From: Saccharicrinis sp963666825
GTDB taxonomy: Bacteria; Bacteroidota; Bacteroidia; Bacteroidales; Marinilabiliaceae
Assembly: GCA_963666825.2 (NCBI GenBank)
Contig: OY763044.2
Coordinates: forward strand, 124,001-188,000
DNA: 64,000 nucleotides
Reading direction: 5' to 3'
Shown here one piece after another: positions 1 to 7,944 of the stretch (the first letter of the stretch is position 1; every line of letters starts with the position of its first letter). The notes below the pieces were generated by a model, which saw only the letters and a list, made by a program, of their open reading frames with translations, was not told the origin of the DNA and searched no databases. A program made the translations under genes and the position numbers.

Positions 1-65
1 TGTTACCATTGCCACAAACAGAATTAAATCAAAACGAGAATTTAACTCAAAATCCCGGTTATTAA
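1..65 (+). CDS. SusD/RagB-family outer-membrane lipoprotein, C-terminal end only
   Basis: The window opens inside this gene. Reading from base 3, the last 20 codons give LPLPQTELNQNENLTQNPGY followed by TAA at 63-65. The pattern (hydrophobic)-P-(hydrophobic)-PQ-x-E, then N-x-NLTQNPGY-stop, is the characteristic C-terminus of SusD-like glycan-binding lipoproteins. These sit on the cell surface and partner a SusC TonB-dependent transporter, which would normally lie just upstream outside the window. The match rests only on these 20 residues, but the ending is distinctive. It identifies the exported carbohydrate enzymes that follow as part of a polysaccharide utilization locus. A terminator-like hairpin separates it from the next gene. 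Confidence 0.85.
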   Translation, partial: LPLPQTELNQNENLTQNPGY

Positions 66-130
66 TAAAGAAAGAAAATAGCATAGATTTTTAGTATTCA
101 TATCATCTGATTGTGATACTGGGACTTTTA

Positions 131-162
131 ACCCCGGTGAAGTTTCTTCGTCGGGGTTTTTT
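131..162 (+). terminator. Intrinsic terminator after the susD-like gene
   Basis: ACCCCG pairs with CGGGGT (131-136 with 152-157). The stem continues inward through two G-T wobbles and GAAG/CTTC to a TTT loop, giving about 12 paired positions, and is followed by a run of T. It lies between the SusD stop (65) and the GH88 start (185). Distal enzymes would therefore be transcribed by read-through or from their own promoter. Confidence 0.8.
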
Positions 163-184
163 ATAAACTATAATTTTTAGAGAA

Positions 185-1378
185 ATGAAAACACTATTAT
201 TAGGTATTTGTGCCGCTTTTATACTTTTTGCTTGTCAGCCAAAGCAAGAAGAAACCATGGAGGAAGTTATTGCAAGGGGGATGAGTGTTGCTGGTAAACA
301 CTGTGAAGCTATGGCAAAAGAGCTAATGGATAAACCCGACCGTTTACCAAGAACCATTGATAAAAAGACAGGTGAGTTGATTACATCTGACTCCAGATGG
401 TGGTGTAGTGGTTTTTTCCCTGGTTCATTATGGTATCTTTATGAATACTCAAATAATGAAACATATAAAGAGTTAGCAGAAAATTATACCTCACGTGTGG
501 AACGTGAAAAATATACTACAGGAAATCATGATGTTGGTTTTATGTTATACTGTAGTTTTGGAAATGGATTAAGAATAGAAGGAACAAAATCATATGAAGA
601 GGTTTTGTTAACAGGTAGCTATTCTTTAGCAACGAGATATGATTCTATTGTAGGCTTAATTCGTTCATGGGATTTTAAACGAGATGTATGGCAATATCCG
701 GTTATCATTGATAATATGATGAATCTTGAGTTGCTAATGTGGGCTTTTGATTATACTAATGATTCTACTTTTTATAATATCTCAGTATCTCATGCAGATA
801 AGACTCTAAAAAATCATTACCGCCCTGATTTTAGCTGTTACCATGTAGTTTCTTACGATACAATTACTGGTATACCAGAAAAGAAACAAACACAACAAGG
901 TGCTTCAGATGAATCTATCTGGGCTCGAGGTCAGGCATGGGGTTTATACGGTTTTACAATGATGTATCGATTAACAGGTAAAGATGAATACCGTGAAAGA
1001 GCTATTAAGGTGGCAGAACTAATGATTAACCATCCTAATATGCCTGAAGATATGATTCCTTATTGGGATTATTTGGCACCTAATATACCAAACGAAGAAA
1101 GAGATGCTTCTGCTGCTGCTGTTATGGCTTCTGGTTTAATAGAGCTTAGCCAATATGTAAATGAAGAATTAAAACAAAAATATATGGCTGTTGCCGAAAA
1201 ACAGCTTAGAGTATTGACTTCTCCTGAGTATCTGGCAGAACCTGGTACTAATGGAAATTTTGTAATAAAGCATAATGTAGGTTCAAAACCTCAGGATTCA
1301 GAAGTTGATGTTCCTCTTACTTATGCCGACTATTATTATTTAGAGGCGTTATTAAGATTTAAAAAGACCTTAAAATAG
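185..1378 (+). CDS. GH88 unsaturated glucuronyl hydrolase, lipoprotein
   Basis: The 397-residue product has a lipoprotein signal ending LLFAC-like with the lipidated cysteine at C17; the following QPKQEE stretch resembles Bacteroidota surface-export signals. The rest is one (alpha/alpha)6-barrel of GH88 type. Two family aspartates are visible: D116 in NHDVGF and D176 in IIDNMMNL. Their 60-residue spacing is close to that of D88/D149 in the Bacillus enzyme. GH88 enzymes hydrate and release the 4,5-unsaturated uronic acid that a polysaccharide lyase leaves at the non-reducing end. The next gene is a PL8 lyase, so the two would act in sequence. GH105 (unsaturated rhamnogalacturonyl hydrolase) is a related fold and less likely. 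The exact uronic-acid linkage cannot be read from sequence. Confidence 0.87.
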   Translation: MKTLLLGICAAFILFACQPKQEETMEEVIARGMSVAGKHCEAMAKELMDKPDRLPRTIDKKTGELITSDSRWWCSGFFPGSLWYLYEYSNNETYKELAENYTSRVEREKYTTGNHDVGFMLYCSFGNGLRIEGTKSYEEVLLTGSYSLATRYDSIVGLIRSWDFKRDVWQYPVIIDNMMNLELLMWAFDYTNDSTFYNISVSHADKTLKNHYRPDFSCYHVVSYDTITGIPEKKQTQQGASDESIWARGQAWGLYGFTMMYRLTGKDEYRERAIKVAELMINHPNMPEDMIPYWDYLAPNIPNEERDASAAAVMASGLIELSQYVNEELKQKYMAVAEKQLRVLTSPEYLAEPGTNGNFVIKHNVGSKPQDSEVDVPLTYADYYYLEALLRFKKTLK

Positions 1379-1411
1379 TTTTCTTACATATCAAGGGGCT
1401 AATAATTATAA

Positions 1412-1425
1412 GAGTTCCATCTGAC
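1412..1425 (+). promoter_or_regulatory. 14-bp element upstream of PL8 gene (copy 1)
   Basis: GAGTTCCATCTGAC begins exactly 38 bases before the PL8 start codon. An identical 14-mer begins exactly 38 bases before the SGNH esterase start (7259-7272). Equal position in two genes of the same locus suggests a shared leader or regulatory element. The function is unknown, and a 14-mer repeat alone could arise by chance in 64 kb. Confidence 0.35.
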
Positions 1426-1449
1426 TGATTTAACACAAAATGTGAACAT

Positions 1450-3570
1450 ATGAAAAACAAAACCAATTACATATATAGTAGAATATTTTTTGTTCTGATT
1501 ATTTTTCAGTTTGGTTGTAAAAATCAGATGGTTGATTATCCTGATTCATTAAAGCAAGTTCATCAAAATTTGTGGGATGAATTATTGGAAACAAAATTAG
1601 ATGAAGATAAAGCTACTGAATTATTAGCCTCAATTTCTGATTCAGGAACCTGGTCAGATGTTGATTATCTTACAAAACAGAGAGGCGAATGGCCTACTGC
1701 AGATCATTTAAGAAATACCTTGCTTTTAGCTCAGGCTTATCAAACAACGAATTCTTCATTATTTCACAAAAAAAATGTTAGCAAAACAATACATAAAGCA
1801 TTAAACAATTGGTTAGAGAATGATTATGAATGTCCCAATTGGTGGTATCCTCAAATTGGAATTCCTCAGTTATTAGGACCTTTATTGATTTTAATGGAGA
1901 GTGAATTATTGCCGGAGCAGAAAGAAAGTGGACTTAAAATAATAAGCAGAGCAAAAATTGGAATGACAGGCCAAAATAAAGTATGGCTGTCAGGAAATGT
2001 ACTTATTAGAGGTTTACTTGAGAAAGATGAATCATTGGTTAAAGAAGCTGCCAATTCTATAAAAGAAGAATTGAAGGTTGGTGATGGTGAGGGTATTCAA
2101 CCCGATTGGTCTTTTCATCAGCATGGTCCTCAACAACAATTTGGTAACTATGGCAGTGCTTATGCTGGTAGCCTCATTCATTGGATGAAGGTTTTGCATA
2201 ATACTCCATTTGCCTTTAGTGATGAAAAAGTAGCTATATTACGAAATTATTTGCTGAAGGGTTTACAATGGGTGGTTTGGAAAAACAGGATGGATGTAAG
2301 TTCGTTAGGTCGTCAGCTTTTTGTGGATTTTCAGGATGTAAGAGGTAACGAAGTGCAGTTGTTCTTTAAACAAATGGCAAAAGTAGATCCTGCATTTATG
2401 AAAGAATATCAAAAAGCAGTTGATTCTAAATCCATAGATGGAACAATGTTTTATCGTAATTCAGATTATCTGGTAAAACGGGATTCTAATTATTTCTTTT
2501 CTGTAAAAATGTGTTCCGATAGGGTTTCGGGGGCAGAGTCCTGTAATAATGAAAATATAAGTGGTTATTATATGGGAGATGGCGTGTCTTTGCTTTATCA
2601 AACAGGTGATGAATACCATAATATATTTCCTTATTGGGATTGGAAAAAAATCCCGGGTACAACTACTCTTCAAGATACTTCTGCATTACCGGTGTTGACA
2701 TTTAAAGGTTATTTTTTAGAAAGTGATTTTGTTGGAGGAGTAACAAATAATCAGTTTGCAGTTTCTGCTATGGATTATGTCAGAGGCGATGTGAAAGCAA
2801 AAAAGTCATGGTTTGTTTTCGATAATCAAATTATTTGTTTGGGAGCAGGTATCAATTCTAAAGAAAATTTTACTGTAACAACTTCCTTAAATCAAACTTA
2901 TTTAAAAGGACCTGTTGAGATATCAACTACAAAAGATAGTTGTGTGGATTTTAAAGGAGAGACTATTTTAAATAATCCCCAATGGGTATGTCATAATCAT
3001 GTAGGTTATTATTTTCCCAAGGGAGGTCATTTAAAAGTTGAAGCTTCTGAAGTTGAAGGTTCATGGCATAATGTTGCTTTACAATATAAGGATGAGGTAA
3101 TAAAAGACGAAATTTTTAAATTGTATCTCATACATGGAGTTCAACCTGTGGATCAAAAGTATGCTTATGCCTTGTATCCAAATATTGATTGTAAAAAGCT
3201 AAATAAACTTACACAAGAACCTTCTTTTGAAATAATAAGAAATGATGTTGTAGCACAGGCTGTTGTTACTACTGACGAGGAAGTTGGAGGTGCTGTCTTT
3301 TATAAAGCAGGAGAGGTAAATCTACAAAAGGAATTAAAGGTAGATCAGCCTTGTATTATAATGTTGACAAAAGAAAAGAATGGATGGTTGCTTTCTCTTG
3401 CAGATCCTACTCACAAATTAGATTCTGTCAGGCTAACATTAAAAGGATCTTATAATATAAAGCATGATAGAGTATCTGCTCATATAGAAAAAAGTACGAC
3501 TGTATTTACTGTGGATATGCCACAAAACCAGGAAGCAGGGAATACAATCGCCTTTCATTTAATAAACTAA
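1450..3570 (+). CDS. PL8-family polysaccharide lyase (chondroitin AC/hyaluronate/xanthan lyase-like), lipoprotein
   Basis: The protein has 706 residues, about the length of Pedobacter chondroitin AC lyase. It has a lipoprotein signal with C23, an N-terminal (alpha/alpha) toroid to about residue 340, then the beta-sandwich domains of PL8. Catalytic residues can be aligned by motif and spacing: N176 (TGQNKVW), H225 (FHQHGP), Y234 (FGNYGSAY, nine residues after the His) and R288 (SSLGRQL). PL8 lyases use the Asn to neutralize the uronate carboxylate and Tyr/His for beta-elimination. A second arginine four residues after R288, usual in chondroitinase and xanthan lyase, appears to be V292. The family is secure. 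The substrate is not: the neighbouring GH3, GH31 and esterases do not fit a simple glycosaminoglycan locus. Confidence 0.87.
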   Translation: MKNKTNYIYSRIFFVLIIFQFGCKNQMVDYPDSLKQVHQNLWDELLETKLDEDKATELLASISDSGTWSDVDYLTKQRGEWPTADHLRNTLLLAQAYQTTNSSLFHKKNVSKTIHKALNNWLENDYECPNWWYPQIGIPQLLGPLLILMESELLPEQKESGLKIISRAKIGMTGQNKVWLSGNVLIRGLLEKDESLVKEAANSIKEELKVGDGEGIQPDWSFHQHGPQQQFGNYGSAYAGSLIHWMKVLHNTPFAFSDEKVAILRNYLLKGLQWVVWKNRMDVSSLGRQLFVDFQDVRGNEVQLFFKQMAKVDPAFMKEYQKAVDSKSIDGTMFYRNSDYLVKRDSNYFFSVKMCSDRVSGAESCNNENISGYYMGDGVSLLYQTGDEYHNIFPYWDWKKIPGTTTLQDTSALPVLTFKGYFLESDFVGGVTNNQFAVSAMDYVRGDVKAKKSWFVFDNQIICLGAGINSKENFTVTTSLNQTYLKGPVEISTTKDSCVDFKGETILNNPQWVCHNHVGYYFPKGGHLKVEASEVEGSWHNVALQYKDEVIKDEIFKLYLIHGVQPVDQKYAYALYPNIDCKKLNKLTQEPSFEIIRNDVVAQAVVTTDEEVGGAVFYKAGEVNLQKELKVDQPCIIMLTKEKNGWLLSLADPTHKLDSVRLTLKGSYNIKHDRVSAHIEKSTTVFTVDMPQNQEAGNTIAFHLIN

Positions 3571-3692
3571 ACTAGTGTCTTGGAATACTAGAGAGTACGA
3601 AAATATGGATGCGTTTTAATAGGTGTTGTTTTTCTAATGAGAAGCAATTTTAATGCGTATCATATTGTCAATGAAATACTAAATAAAGTAAT

Positions 3693-6266
3693 ATGAAGAA
3701 GCTATTTACACCCATTTTATATATTTTGATTGCTCAACTTTTATTAATTGGTTGTGGCCAAAAAAATACAAAGCCAGATGATATAATGGATTTTCAAAAT
3801 CCGGAATTAGATCTGGAAACCAGAGTTAATGATTTACTTCAGCGATTGACCATAGAAGAAAAGGCCGATTTTTTATCTGGTAAGGATATGTGGCATTTTG
3901 AAGGAATAGAAAGATTGGGAGTTCCTTCGATACAAGTAACTGATTGTGGACATGGAGTAACTGTAATGTTCGATGAAGAAGGAAATATGGTTCCTAAAGC
4001 AACTTGTTTTCCAACAGGTACTTGTCAGGCTGCAACCTGGAATAAAGATGTGATTGAAAAAATGGGTGCTGCTTTAGGTAGAGAAACGCGTAGTTCAGGT
4101 TCTTCAATTTTGCTGGCACCAATGGTTAACATTATTCGTACACCTTTAAACGGGAGAAACTTTGAGACTTTTTCAGAGGATCCGTATTTGTCAGGCATTT
4201 TAGCAACATCATATATTCAAGGTGTTCAAAGTGAAAATGTGGGGTGTGTGATCAAGCATTATACCGCCAATAATCAGCAAAAAGATCAAAACCATTTAAA
4301 TGTAATTGTTGATAAAAGAACTTTGCAGGAACTGTATTTACCAAACTTTAAAATTCCGATTGAACAAGCTGATCCATGGGGACTAATGACTGCCTATAAT
4401 GATTTGAATGGAGAGCAGACTTCTGCAAATAAATATATTCTTGAGGATGTTTTAAAGGGAGATTGGAATTATCAAGGATTTGTTGTGTCTGATTGGGGCG
4501 ATATAAAAACAGAAGAATCAATATTTACCGAACTGGATATTGAAATGCCTGGTCCGGGTAAATATGTAACTCAGGAGAATGTACTAAAGGCTATTCAGGA
4601 TAAAAAGCTGGCTGAGGATAAACTGGATGATAAAGTAAAAAGAATATTACGAGCTCTAATCAGAACCAAAAGATTGGATTACAATAAGCCTGAGTTTGCT
4701 TATGAGTTTAACTCCGAACGTCATCAAAATATAGCAAGAGAAGTTGCAGAGGAAGGGATTGTTTTATTAAAAAATGAGAATCATATCCTGCCTCTAAATA
4801 CAAAAAATATTAAAAAATTAGCGGTAATAGGACCTAATGCCGCTCAGGCTCGATTGGGTGGAGGTGGAAGTGCCTCTGTAACGCCGTTTTATAGTGTAAG
4901 TCCTTTAGAGGGAATTAAAAACCTTGTTGGATCAGATACAGAAATTGTATATGAAGAAGGAAGTGGTTTGAGTGGCAATCTTCAGGTAATAAGTAAAAAT
5001 TACCTAAGTTATGAGAAGGATGGAAAAATCTATCCTGGAATTAAAGCTGAGTATTTTTCTAACGATTCATTAAAAGGCAACCCTGTTCTTGTAGATGCTA
5101 ATGATCAGGTTGATTTTTCATGGGGTTGGGCAAGTCCTCATGCAGGAGTAAGTAGTTATCATTATTCAGTGCGTTGGAAAGGTAAATTAAAGGCTCCTGT
5201 TTCTGGAGAGTATAAGATTGGAATTTCGGCTGCACAGTGTGGTTTTACAATGTACATTAATGGTAAGGAGGCTGTAAGTAATTTGCATATGGAAGATGCT
5301 AATACTTTTGAAGCCAAGTATGCAGCTCATACGCTTCATGTACCTATGAATTTAAAGCAAGGTGAAGAATTAGATATTCAGATAGAATTTGCAAAGCGAC
5401 ATATACGAAACTATATACGATTAGAATGGGAAGTTCCGGGTGTTGATCCGGTTGCGCTGGCAAAAAATGCAGCAAAAGATGCTGATGCTGTTGTTTTCTT
5501 TGCTGGATTATCAAATTTTTATGAAGGTGGGGGTAATGACAGAACTGATATTACACTGCCTGGAGATCAGGATAAATTAATTCAGGAGATTGTAAAGATA
5601 AATCCAAATACAATTGTTGTTTTACAAAATGGCTCAGCAGTGGCAATGCCATGGGTAAATGAAGTAAAAGGTATTGTAGAAGCATATTATCCGGGTCAGG
5701 AGGGTGGAAATGCAATTGCAAACATCTTGTTCGGAAAAGTAAATCCTTCAGGTAAACTTCCGGAATCGTTTCCAATTAAAATATCAGATACTCCTGCTTA
5801 TGGCAATTACCCTGGTGTTGATAGAGTTGTTGAGTATAAAGAAGGAATATTTGTGGGATATAAATATTACGATACCAAAAATGTGGAGACGCTTTTCCCA
5901 TTTGGACATGGTTTATCATACACTTCGTTTGCATACAGTAATTTGAAATTAGAACAGGAAGGTGATAAAATTATAGCTAGTCTTGATTTAAAAAATACCG
6001 GAGAAGTTGAAGGTGCAGAAGTGGTTCAATTATATGTTAGAGATGTTGAGTCTTCAGAACCAAGGCCATACAAAGAGCTTCGTAATTTTGAAAAATTAAA
6101 TCTAAAACCTGGAGAATCTAAGCATATTGAGTTTACACTTTCAGATGAGGATTTAGCTTACTACTCTTCAAAACAAGATAAATGGATTGTAGAGAAAGGT
6201 GAGTTTGAAGTCTTAATAGGAAGTTCATCCAAGGATATCAGACTCAGAAATACATTTAACAAATAG
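3693..6266 (+). CDS. GH3 beta-glycosidase with PA14 insert, lipoprotein
   Basis: This 857-residue GH3 enzyme starts with a lipoprotein signal (LLLIGC, C21). The order is the GH3 N-terminal TIM-barrel (about 35-340), the alpha/beta-sandwich domain split by a PA14-like domain (about 445-590, containing KAEYF and GEYKIGI), and a C-terminal fibronectin-III-like domain (about 745-855). The catalytic nucleophile is D267 in VVSDWGD. Other GH3 motifs include KHYTANNQ and NGRNFETFSEDP. GH3 enzymes with this layout are periplasmic or surface beta-glucosidases or beta-xylosidases; PA14 inserts often shape the substrate pocket. It should remove beta-linked neutral sugars from oligosaccharides made by the lyase. 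The substrate is not resolved. The next gene starts 17 bases downstream, so the two are likely co-transcribed. Confidence 0.9.
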   Translation: MKKLFTPILYILIAQLLLIGCGQKNTKPDDIMDFQNPELDLETRVNDLLQRLTIEEKADFLSGKDMWHFEGIERLGVPSIQVTDCGHGVTVMFDEEGNMVPKATCFPTGTCQAATWNKDVIEKMGAALGRETRSSGSSILLAPMVNIIRTPLNGRNFETFSEDPYLSGILATSYIQGVQSENVGCVIKHYTANNQQKDQNHLNVIVDKRTLQELYLPNFKIPIEQADPWGLMTAYNDLNGEQTSANKYILEDVLKGDWNYQGFVVSDWGDIKTEESIFTELDIEMPGPGKYVTQENVLKAIQDKKLAEDKLDDKVKRILRALIRTKRLDYNKPEFAYEFNSERHQNIAREVAEEGIVLLKNENHILPLNTKNIKKLAVIGPNAAQARLGGGGSASVTPFYSVSPLEGIKNLVGSDTEIVYEEGSGLSGNLQVISKNYLSYEKDGKIYPGIKAEYFSNDSLKGNPVLVDANDQVDFSWGWASPHAGVSSYHYSVRWKGKLKAPVSGEYKIGISAAQCGFTMYINGKEAVSNLHMEDANTFEAKYAAHTLHVPMNLKQGEELDIQIEFAKRHIRNYIRLEWEVPGVDPVALAKNAAKDADAVVFFAGLSNFYEGGGNDRTDITLPGDQDKLIQEIVKINPNTIVVLQNGSAVAMPWVNEVKGIVEAYYPGQEGGNAIANILFGKVNPSGKLPESFPIKISDTPAYGNYPGVDRVVEYKEGIFVGYKYYDTKNVETLFPFGHGLSYTSFAYSNLKLEQEGDKIIASLDLKNTGEVEGAEVVQLYVRDVESSEPRPYKELRNFEKLNLKPGESKHIEFTLSDEDLAYYSSKQDKWIVEKGEFEVLIGSSSKDIRLRNTFNK

Positions 6267-6283
6267 CTGGATTTATTCATAAT

Positions 6284-7162
6284 ATGAAGACTCAAAATCT
6301 AATCTTATTTCTGTTTTTATTTTGTGGGATACTTAATGCTCAGAAACAGATTTTATTATATGATGGAAAAGCTCCCGGTTCTGAAACGTGGACATATTCA
6401 GAAGGGGAAATGTATTCAGATCTGTTTAAAACAGACATTGTATATAATGTAGTTGATCCATCAGTATTAGTTTATAAGCCTCAGCCGGGAGTAGCTGATA
6501 GGGGGGTATCTGTTTTAATAGCTCCCGGTGGTGGTTTTTTTAGTCTGTCAATAAATCGGGAAGGTACTGATTTAGCTAAAAAACTAGCAGAGCTTGGTTA
6601 TACTGCTTTTGTATTGAAATATCGGTTGGTAAAATGCAAAACAAATGATCCGGCCAGAGAAATGGTAGCAGAATTAAAAGACAGGCCAACATTTAATAAA
6701 AAGTATAGTCCATTAATGCGAATGACTGGAGTTGATGCAAAAACAGCAATAAAATATATTCGTAATCATCGAAATGAATATGGTAAGGCTTCTGATAATG
6801 TTGGAGTTATTGGTTTCTCAGCAGGAGGAACTGTGGTATTGGAGTCAATGATCAGTACTTCTTCAGATTCCTTACCTGATTTTGCTGCTTGCATATATGG
6901 AGCACCCAGAGAGGAATTGTTAGAAAGTAAATTACCTGATAAAGTGATTCCGATGTTTGTTTGTGCTGCAACTGATGATCAATCCAAACTGACTCCAAAG
7001 AGTATTTTTTTATACAATAAATGGTACGATGCCGACTGGCCAATTGAATTACATATTTATTCAAAAGGAGGACATGGATTTGGTATGGGTAAAAAAGGTT
7101 TACCAGTTGATACCTGGAGTGATCGGTTTATAGAATGGATAGATGAGCTATACCATAATTAA
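6284..7162 (+). CDS. Secreted alpha/beta-hydrolase, probable carbohydrate esterase
   Basis: The 292-residue protein has a Sec signal peptide ending near LNAQ (about residue 20). The fold is alpha/beta-hydrolase: oxyanion-type APGGGF near residue 80, nucleophile S179 in GFSAGG, an acid at D231 or D232 in AATDDQ, and H264 in GGHGFGMG. These features match the BD-FAE/acetyl-xylan-esterase-like group common in Bacteroidota polysaccharide loci. It probably removes acetyl or other acyl groups from the target glycan. It follows the GH3 gene by 17 bases. The acyl group and sugar cannot be assigned, and a peptidase role is less likely given the context. Confidence 0.75.
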   Translation: MKTQNLILFLFLFCGILNAQKQILLYDGKAPGSETWTYSEGEMYSDLFKTDIVYNVVDPSVLVYKPQPGVADRGVSVLIAPGGGFFSLSINREGTDLAKKLAELGYTAFVLKYRLVKCKTNDPAREMVAELKDRPTFNKKYSPLMRMTGVDAKTAIKYIRNHRNEYGKASDNVGVIGFSAGGTVVLESMISTSSDSLPDFAACIYGAPREELLESKLPDKVIPMFVCAATDDQSKLTPKSIFLYNKWYDADWPIELHIYSKGGHGFGMGKKGLPVDTWSDRFIEWIDELYHN

Positions 7163-7258
7163 TAGTTTGATAGCCAAATAGGTGTATTGAAAATAAATTT
7201 AGACATATGAAACGACCATGATAAAGTTTTCTCACACAAGAAGATGATTATCTTTTGG

Positions 7259-7272
7259 GAGTTCCATCTGAC
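7259..7272 (+). promoter_or_regulatory. 14-bp element upstream of SGNH gene (copy 2)
   Basis: GAGTTCCATCTGAC is identical to 1412-1425 and sits at the same distance, 38 bases from first base to ATG. The surrounding sequence is not otherwise similar. Confidence 0.35.
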
Positions 7273-7296
7273 CTTAAAAAATAAAATTATAAACAG

Positions 7297-7932
7297 ATGA
7301 AAAAATTACAAATCCTGACAGTGCTAATTGCTCTGATAGCATTAGTATCATGTCAGCCAAAACAAGTTAAAATTGCCTGTGTAGGCGATAGTATTACAGA
7401 AGGTGTAGGAACTAAAGTTCAAAGTCAATCTTCGTATCCTGTTATTTTAAATAGTCTGGTTGATGAAAATTCAACAGTATTGAACTGTGGCAGAAGTGCA
7501 GCAACCATGATGAAAGAAGGAAACCTGCCTTACTGGAATTGTATGGAGTTTTATGATATATTTGCCTATCAGCCTGATAAAATTATTATCAAATTAGGGA
7601 CCAATGATTCAAAAGATTATCAATGGGATGCTGCCAAATATGAGGCTGATTATCAGGCGATGATTGATACTTTTAATACAATTCCTACAAAACCTGAAAT
7701 CTACGTTTGTATTCCTGTTCCGGCTTTTGAAAAACGTTGGGAAATTAATGATACTACGATCAATGAGCAGGTGATTCCAATCATCAAAAAAATTGCTATC
7801 AAAAACAATCTTAAGGTTATCGATTTAAATACAGGATTTATTGGCAAAGGCGAATATTTCCCTGATGGAATTCATCCAAACGAAGAAGGTGCAAAAATGA
7901 TGGCAAAAATGGTTGCCGATCAAATGAAATAA
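7297..7932 (+). CDS. SGNH/GDSL-family esterase, lipoprotein
   Basis: The 211-residue lipoprotein has C19 in LVSCQPKQ; the same CQPKQ stretch follows the lipobox of the GH88 at the start of the locus. All SGNH blocks are visible: GDSIT with nucleophile S32, the block II glycine in NCGRS, LGTND with the block III Asn, and DGIHP with D190 and H193. The family includes carbohydrate acetylesterases and sialate O-acetylesterase-like enzymes. It is a second deacylase of the locus and may act on different O-acetyl positions from the preceding esterase. The following GH31 gene starts 12 bases after its stop, so the two form a translational pair. Confidence 0.82.
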   Translation: MKKLQILTVLIALIALVSCQPKQVKIACVGDSITEGVGTKVQSQSSYPVILNSLVDENSTVLNCGRSAATMMKEGNLPYWNCMEFYDIFAYQPDKIIIKLGTNDSKDYQWDAAKYEADYQAMIDTFNTIPTKPEIYVCIPVPAFEKRWEINDTTINEQVIPIIKKIAIKNNLKVIDLNTGFIGKGEYFPDGIHPNEEGAKMMAKMVADQMK

Positions 7933-7944
7933 AAGGATTTTATC

